Assembly: GCA_021325555.1 (NCBI GenBank)
Contig: JAJPGY010000040.1
Span: 248,001-312,000, forward strand
Direction of reading: 5' to 3'
Length of the DNA stretch: 64,000 nt
From: Pseudomonadota bacterium
GTDB taxonomy: Bacteria > Cyanobacteriota > Vampirovibrionia > Obscuribacterales > Obscuribacteraceae
The notes beneath the pieces are model-generated. The model made no database searches. It saw nothing but the letters and a program-made list of their open reading frames with translations, and was not told the origin of the DNA. Positions 60,654 to 64,000 of this stretch are shown here, one piece after another. The first letter of the stretch is position 1; the number at the start of each line of letters is the position of its first letter. Made by a program: the position numbers and the translations under genes.

Positions 60654-62061
60654 CGCTGCTTGCGCGTGGGGTAGCCTGCTTCTTCTTCGATTTACCGCCC
60701 CCCTTCTTGCCGCCGGCGGATGGCGCTTTCCGCCTTGCCGCCTGCTTGCCGGCCGCAGCATCGCCTGGCGGTGCCGCCGCCGGCGCGCCGCCGCCGGCAC
60801 CGTCGGTGGGGGCCGCCGGGATTCCGCAACCGGCGGCGGCAGCCGCCTCCTCCGGCGGCCGCCAGTCGAGCCTGGCGGCCCTTGTCCAGCCCAGCTGCTC
60901 GAGTCCCTCATCGAGGCTCAGCCCGCGCTTTTTACAATAGGGAAGCAGGAAGACCGCCTGCTCGACCGTGAGGTAACCTTCCGCTTGCATGAGCTCTACG
61001 CGCATGGCCGCGTTGAAAAGCGGCTCGTCGATGACCCCCGATGCCACCAGCATCTTGCCGAGAAATGTCGAGTTCTCGCAGGCTTCCTTGACCGCCCGCT
61101 CGACATCGTGATCGGTGACGATGCCGGCCAGCTTCAGCATCTCGATCATCTTCGCCGGCTTCTCGGCGCCGTCTCTGGCCTCCAGCACCATTTGCGATAC
61201 CACGTGATCGAGGGTCAGACCTTCGGTATAAATCTGATTGAGCGCTCTCGCGGCCTGGATCGGGCTCAGCGCCCCGCGCGAAACCATGCCCTGCAGCTTG
61301 AGGGCCACGTCCAGCATCTGATTTGTTATCAGTCCGAGCTTGACCATGACAGGCCCTATCATCTCCTGCTCGATAAGGGCGACCTCGACGGCCCGCGAGA
61401 TATCGATCTCGGAGAGGATCCCGGCCAGCGTAAACAACTTGCCGAGCCGCACCCAGTAGTGAGCGGGCAGCCGCGGCGCCCGGTCCTGCTTTTCCTCCGC
61501 CACCTTCTTGCGGGCCTGCGCCGCCTTCAACGCCTCAATGGCGTCGTGGCGCGAGATCTTGCCCTCGCGGATCATCATCTGCGCGTTGATCGCGGTAGCC
61601 GCCAGCCCGTCGCTCAACATGCCGGTGAGAACCAGGACCCTGCCCAGCGGCATGCCGGTCTCGAATCTCATGATAAGCGCGATATTGAGCTGGTCCTTTG
61701 CCAGCAGCCCGGCGGCCAGGAGCAGCTCTCCCAGCTCGCTGGTGGGCCCCTTCTCCAGCGCCTCCATGTCGAAACCCAGCCTGGTCAGCGCGGAATCGAG
61801 CTCGATATTCTCCCGGCAGACGATTTTCAGGGCCTCGGTGGCCATCTCCAGCTCGATGAGCCCCTCGCGCAGCAGCGCCTGCGCTCGCAGCGCCGCCTGC
61901 AGCTTAACCTCATCAACCAGCTCCAGCGAGATAAGGGCGCGACCGATCGGCACGGCCATCCGCCCGGCCACGTCCACGGCCCGGGACAGGTCCTCCGCGC
62001 TGACCAGCCCGACGTGCATGAGCAATTCACCGATCCGCATGGTCCGGGCTGTGTCCGGCAT
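60631..62061 (-). CDS. protein with four tandem MshEN/GspE-N-like repeats
   Basis: 476 residues. Four repeats of about 75 residues, starting near 'IGELLMHVGLVSAEDLSRAV' (9), 'LGELLLAAGLLAKDQLNIAL' (about 93), 'LGKLFTLAGILSEIDISRAV' (about 190) and 'MIEMLKLAGIVTDHDVERAV' (about 290). Each has the L-G-x-h-L...G-h-h...L..A pattern of the N-terminal domain of GspE/PilB/MshE ATPases, a module that in MshE binds c-di-GMP. No ATPase domain follows; the tail is Ala/Pro/Lys-rich and ends basic ('KKGGGKSKKKQ'). GAGGAG precedes ATG 62061. Linked to a kinase, it may be a signalling scaffold; that is inference. Confidence 0.75.
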   Translation of the reverse strand: MPDTARTMRIGELLMHVGLVSAEDLSRAVDVAGRMAVPIGRALISLELVDEVKLQAALRAQALLREGLIELEMATEALKIVCRENIELDSALTRLGFDMEALEKGPTSELGELLLAAGLLAKDQLNIALIMRFETGMPLGRVLVLTGMLSDGLAATAINAQMMIREGKISRHDAIEALKAAQARKKVAEEKQDRAPRLPAHYWVRLGKLFTLAGILSEIDISRAVEVALIEQEMIGPVMVKLGLITNQMLDVALKLQGMVSRGALSPIQAARALNQIYTEGLTLDHVVSQMVLEARDGAEKPAKMIEMLKLAGIVTDHDVERAVKEACENSTFLGKMLVASGVIDEPLFNAAMRVELMQAEGYLTVEQAVFLLPYCKKRGLSLDEGLEQLGWTRAARLDWRPPEEAAAAAGCGIPAAPTDGAGGGAPAAAPPGDAAAGKQAARRKAPSAGGKKGGGKSKKKQATPRASSDEPSAQD

Positions 62062-62349
62062 CGTCCTCTCCTCGCCCTTGACAGGCGCAAGGGCCGCCAG
62101 GGGGTTATTGTATCCGCTTGTTTCACGCCCCGCCGCTCCCTCATTATTCCCCCATCGCCGGGCAGACGCGTCCGATAAGCGGGCGCCGTGATATGTTATA
62201 GAGCGAATCGGCCGGGGAATAAGAAACCGGGGCGGCCTGACGGCTGCCCCGATAACTGCCCGAAGACGGCAAACCACTTTAAAGGCTGGAGAAGTGCGGC
62301 GCCGCATGGGGGTTGGTGCTGCCTTTTCACTACTGTCGCAGGGTTCGCG

Positions 62350-64000
62350 ATGCGGGCATTGAAACCAGCCATACTCGTTTTCTGCCTGCTGCTCGCAGCG
62401 GCCTGTGCTCCGGCGCGGGCGGAATACGCCTCGGCGCGCACATCGCAGAACGCCAAGAACGGCCAGCTGCCGCTCACCGGCAAGAGCAGCCAGAAAATTC
62501 AACCGGCAGGCGGCGGCGGCGGCGGCAGCGGCGGCGGCGGCGCCAACCAGAACATGCAGACGATGCAGGAGAAGTACAGCACCCATCCGCAGAGTCAGCG
62601 CTTCGAATCATCCTCACAGTTTCCCCCGCCGACAATCGACGATCATCCCGACCAGGGATCGAGCGTCTTCAACGGCACGGACGAAACGGTGGATCCCTTC
62701 GGGCCGGCAGCACTGGTGGATTCGATAAACGTCTACCAGGGCAGCCCGAATGCGCTGGCCTCAGCCGACATCGGCGCCACGCACGATCTGGCCACCGGCG
62801 GCTTTTTCGACGGTCTTGTCGGGCTGGAGCTGCGGGACATCCTGGCGCAGGCGCGCGCGGCCCCGCCTGCCGTACCGGGCGCCGCGGAGATCCTGCACAA
62901 CCTGCCGCGCTCGTATGGCCGCGCGCTGCCGGGCAAAAGCGCGATACCGAACAGCATGCCGCAGCCGGCCACGGCGCTGCCCCTGTGCTGCCAGCGGGGG
63001 CTGCCCTGCTGCAATCTGGGATTGCCCTGCTGCAACGCCAGGCAGAACCAAAAGAATGGCCAGGGCGGCGGCGGCGGCGGTGGAGCGGGCGGCACGGGCG
63101 GCAACACGCTTGGCGGCCAGGTCGGCGGCAACCCGGCAACCGCCGCCAGCAGCGCCATGGCCGGGGCCTTCGGCGCCCAGCTCGGGCTGGAGCTGGCGAC
63201 GGCCGCTGCGGCAACCATGCACCAGGCGGTGACCAACCAGGGCATGAGGCAGGGGCAATCAGGCAGCAACAAGGGCGAGGACGCCATCGAGGAGATGGAC
63301 GCCTTCTTCGGCGGCATGCTCGATCCGCTCATCAACGTGGCCAACGAGAACGCGGGCAGCGCCGGCGGCGCGCACTCGATCTCCAAGACCTATCAGAACG
63401 CCGTCGGCATGGTGCAGCAGATGTTCAAGCACGTCTATCTCCAGATCGCCATCCTGCTCGTCCTGCCCGGCGCCCTCATGACCAACATCAAGTCCATGGT
63501 CGGCTTCCAGTTCCTCAATCTGCGCGATGAGGACACCTTGAGCCCGTTTACCGGCATTCAGCGCTCGATCATCGCCATCTTCCTGATCCCGACCACGCAG
63601 CTGGCCATGAGCTACGTCATCGACACCGCCAACGCCCTGCAGGCGGCCGTGTCGCAGCACGTCGACGTGGCCATGATCGAGGTCTGGGCGGAGCAGCAGG
63701 TGCAGACCTTCAGTCCCGATCAGCAGGACAAGCCGATCATGAACCTGCCTATCATCCCGCGGGCGCCGTACCGCGGCAGGCTGGCCGGCATGCCTAAAGA
63801 GCTGGCGATGCTCGAGCAGATGAGCTTCTCCGACATCGCGATCGCCGAGCTGATCAATGAAGCGGCCTCGACGCTGGGCGTGGCCGGCGTCATCGTGAGC
63901 GCGTTTCAGCTTGTTTTCATCTGCTACCTCTTCTTGATGGGGCCGGTAGCGGCCGCTTTCTTCGCCTGGCCGGGCGTGGGCAGGGATCTGTTCCGCAAGG
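62350..64000 (+). CDS. large secreted membrane protein with Cys-Cys repeats (partial, runs off window)
   Basis: The first 550 codons; the frame is open to the window edge. A signal peptide (residues 1-25, 'LLLAAACAPARA'; a lipobox-like Cys lies inside) is followed by a Gly-rich linker, a polar region, three closely spaced units 'LPLCC', 'LPCC' and 'LPCC' (bases about 62980-63030), a second poly-Gly stretch, and at least three membrane helices in the last 200 residues ('IAILLVLPGALM', 'IIAIFLIPTTQLAMSYVI', 'VIVSAFQLVFICYLFLMGPVAAAFF'). The multi-helix end recalls channel proteins of conjugation-type or Tad-type secretion systems, but no family can be assigned. Competing frames over this region lack a signal peptide. 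Confidence 0.7.
   Translation, partial: MRALKPAILVFCLLLAAACAPARAEYASARTSQNAKNGQLPLTGKSSQKIQPAGGGGGGSGGGGANQNMQTMQEKYSTHPQSQRFESSSQFPPPTIDDHPDQGSSVFNGTDETVDPFGPAALVDSINVYQGSPNALASADIGATHDLATGGFFDGLVGLELRDILAQARAAPPAVPGAAEILHNLPRSYGRALPGKSAIPNSMPQPATALPLCCQRGLPCCNLGLPCCNARQNQKNGQGGGGGGGAGGTGGNTLGGQVGGNPATAASSAMAGAFGAQLGLELATAAAATMHQAVTNQGMRQGQSGSNKGEDAIEEMDAFFGGMLDPLINVANENAGSAGGAHSISKTYQNAVGMVQQMFKHVYLQIAILLVLPGALMTNIKSMVGFQFLNLRDEDTLSPFTGIQRSIIAIFLIPTTQLAMSYVIDTANALQAAVSQHVDVAMIEVWAEQQVQTFSPDQQDKPIMNLPIIPRAPYRGRLAGMPKELAMLEQMSFSDIAIAELINEAASTLGVAGVIVSAFQLVFICYLFLMGPVAAAFFAWPGVGRDLFRK

Noticed and set aside
62313..63530. 405-codon plus-strand frame over the last gene
   Set aside because: The frame starting at 62350 has a signal peptide, sensible membrane helices and stays open to the edge; this one is Arg/Gly-rich with no features.
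1..64000. tRNA, rRNA, prophage, insertion sequence or toxin-antitoxin genes
   Set aside because: None recognised by eye on either strand; a tRNA scan would settle the tRNA question.

Overview
The window is a high-GC, gene-dense bacterial chromosome segment of 55 protein genes, the last running off the right edge. I recognise no tRNA, rRNA, prophage, insertion sequence or CRISPR array. Several traits together suggest a deep-branching, envelope-rich lineage such as Obscuribacterales (Vampirovibrionia/Melainabacteria, non-photosynthetic relatives of Cyanobacteria): TadE/TadG-like secreted proteins, a fused KorA with KorB, a Memo-AMMECR1 fusion, GH3-type and FIST proteins, MshEN-like repeats, and glycine-rich domains joined to HD-GYP. 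This placement is inference from gene style and no phylogenetic marker was tested.

Layout. (1) 1-8.4 kb: a pilus/secretion-like cluster with two very large TadG-like paralogues, two small TadE-like proteins, two paralogous small secreted proteins, a secreted HMA-like protein and a Spy-like protein. (2) 8.4-18.4 kb: a split mutagenic repair cassette. imuA-imuB and dnaE2 are separated by an OmpR-type two-component system and a glycine-rich protein. Both repair units are preceded by almost the same long palindrome overlapping a TTGACA -35 box, a strong candidate for this lineage's LexA (SOS) operator. imuB and dnaE2 also carry in-frame palindromic repeat insertions. (3) 18.4-25.1 kb: a methyltransferase, several secreted or lipoprotein paralogues, a candidate miniature transposable repeat (second copy after imuB), a structured intergenic stretch, hypoxanthine phosphoribosyltransferase and a GNAT enzyme. 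(4) 25.1-35.2 kb: 2-oxoacid:ferredoxin oxidoreductase korAB; an operon of a membrane protein, a glutamine-synthetase-like enzyme and an amidohydrolase (the two halves of eukaryotic FluG); a degenerate M48 peptidase; a Memo-AMMECR1 fusion with a TonB-like protein; and a FIST sensor. (5) 35.3-47.2 kb: an APC permease, a coiled-coil membrane protein, a UbiB-like protein lacking catalytic residues, HtpX, an HD-GYP protein, two NarL-type regulators, an acyl-CoA ligase behind a palindromic operator candidate, and thioredoxin/TPR proteins. (6) 47.3-54.2 kb: a GH3-type adenylating enzyme, an NAD(P)-dependent epimerase-like protein and a lipase-like hydrolase in one operon, then an ICMT-like methyltransferase, a START-like protein and Ppx/GppA. 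(7) 54.2-58.9 kb: the most unusual locus, one gene fusing a membrane fatty-acid desaturase to a radical SAM enzyme, flanked on both sides by paralogous zinc-ribbon methyltransferases on the same strand. (8) 58.8-64 kb: a PAS histidine kinase co-transcribed with a four-repeat MshEN-like protein, and the start of a large secreted membrane protein with Cys-Cys repeats.

The desaturase-radical SAM-methyltransferase locus is the best candidate for an undescribed pathway, probably for a modified lipid. The shared palindrome before imuAB and dnaE2 is the best candidate for an undescribed regulatory element.
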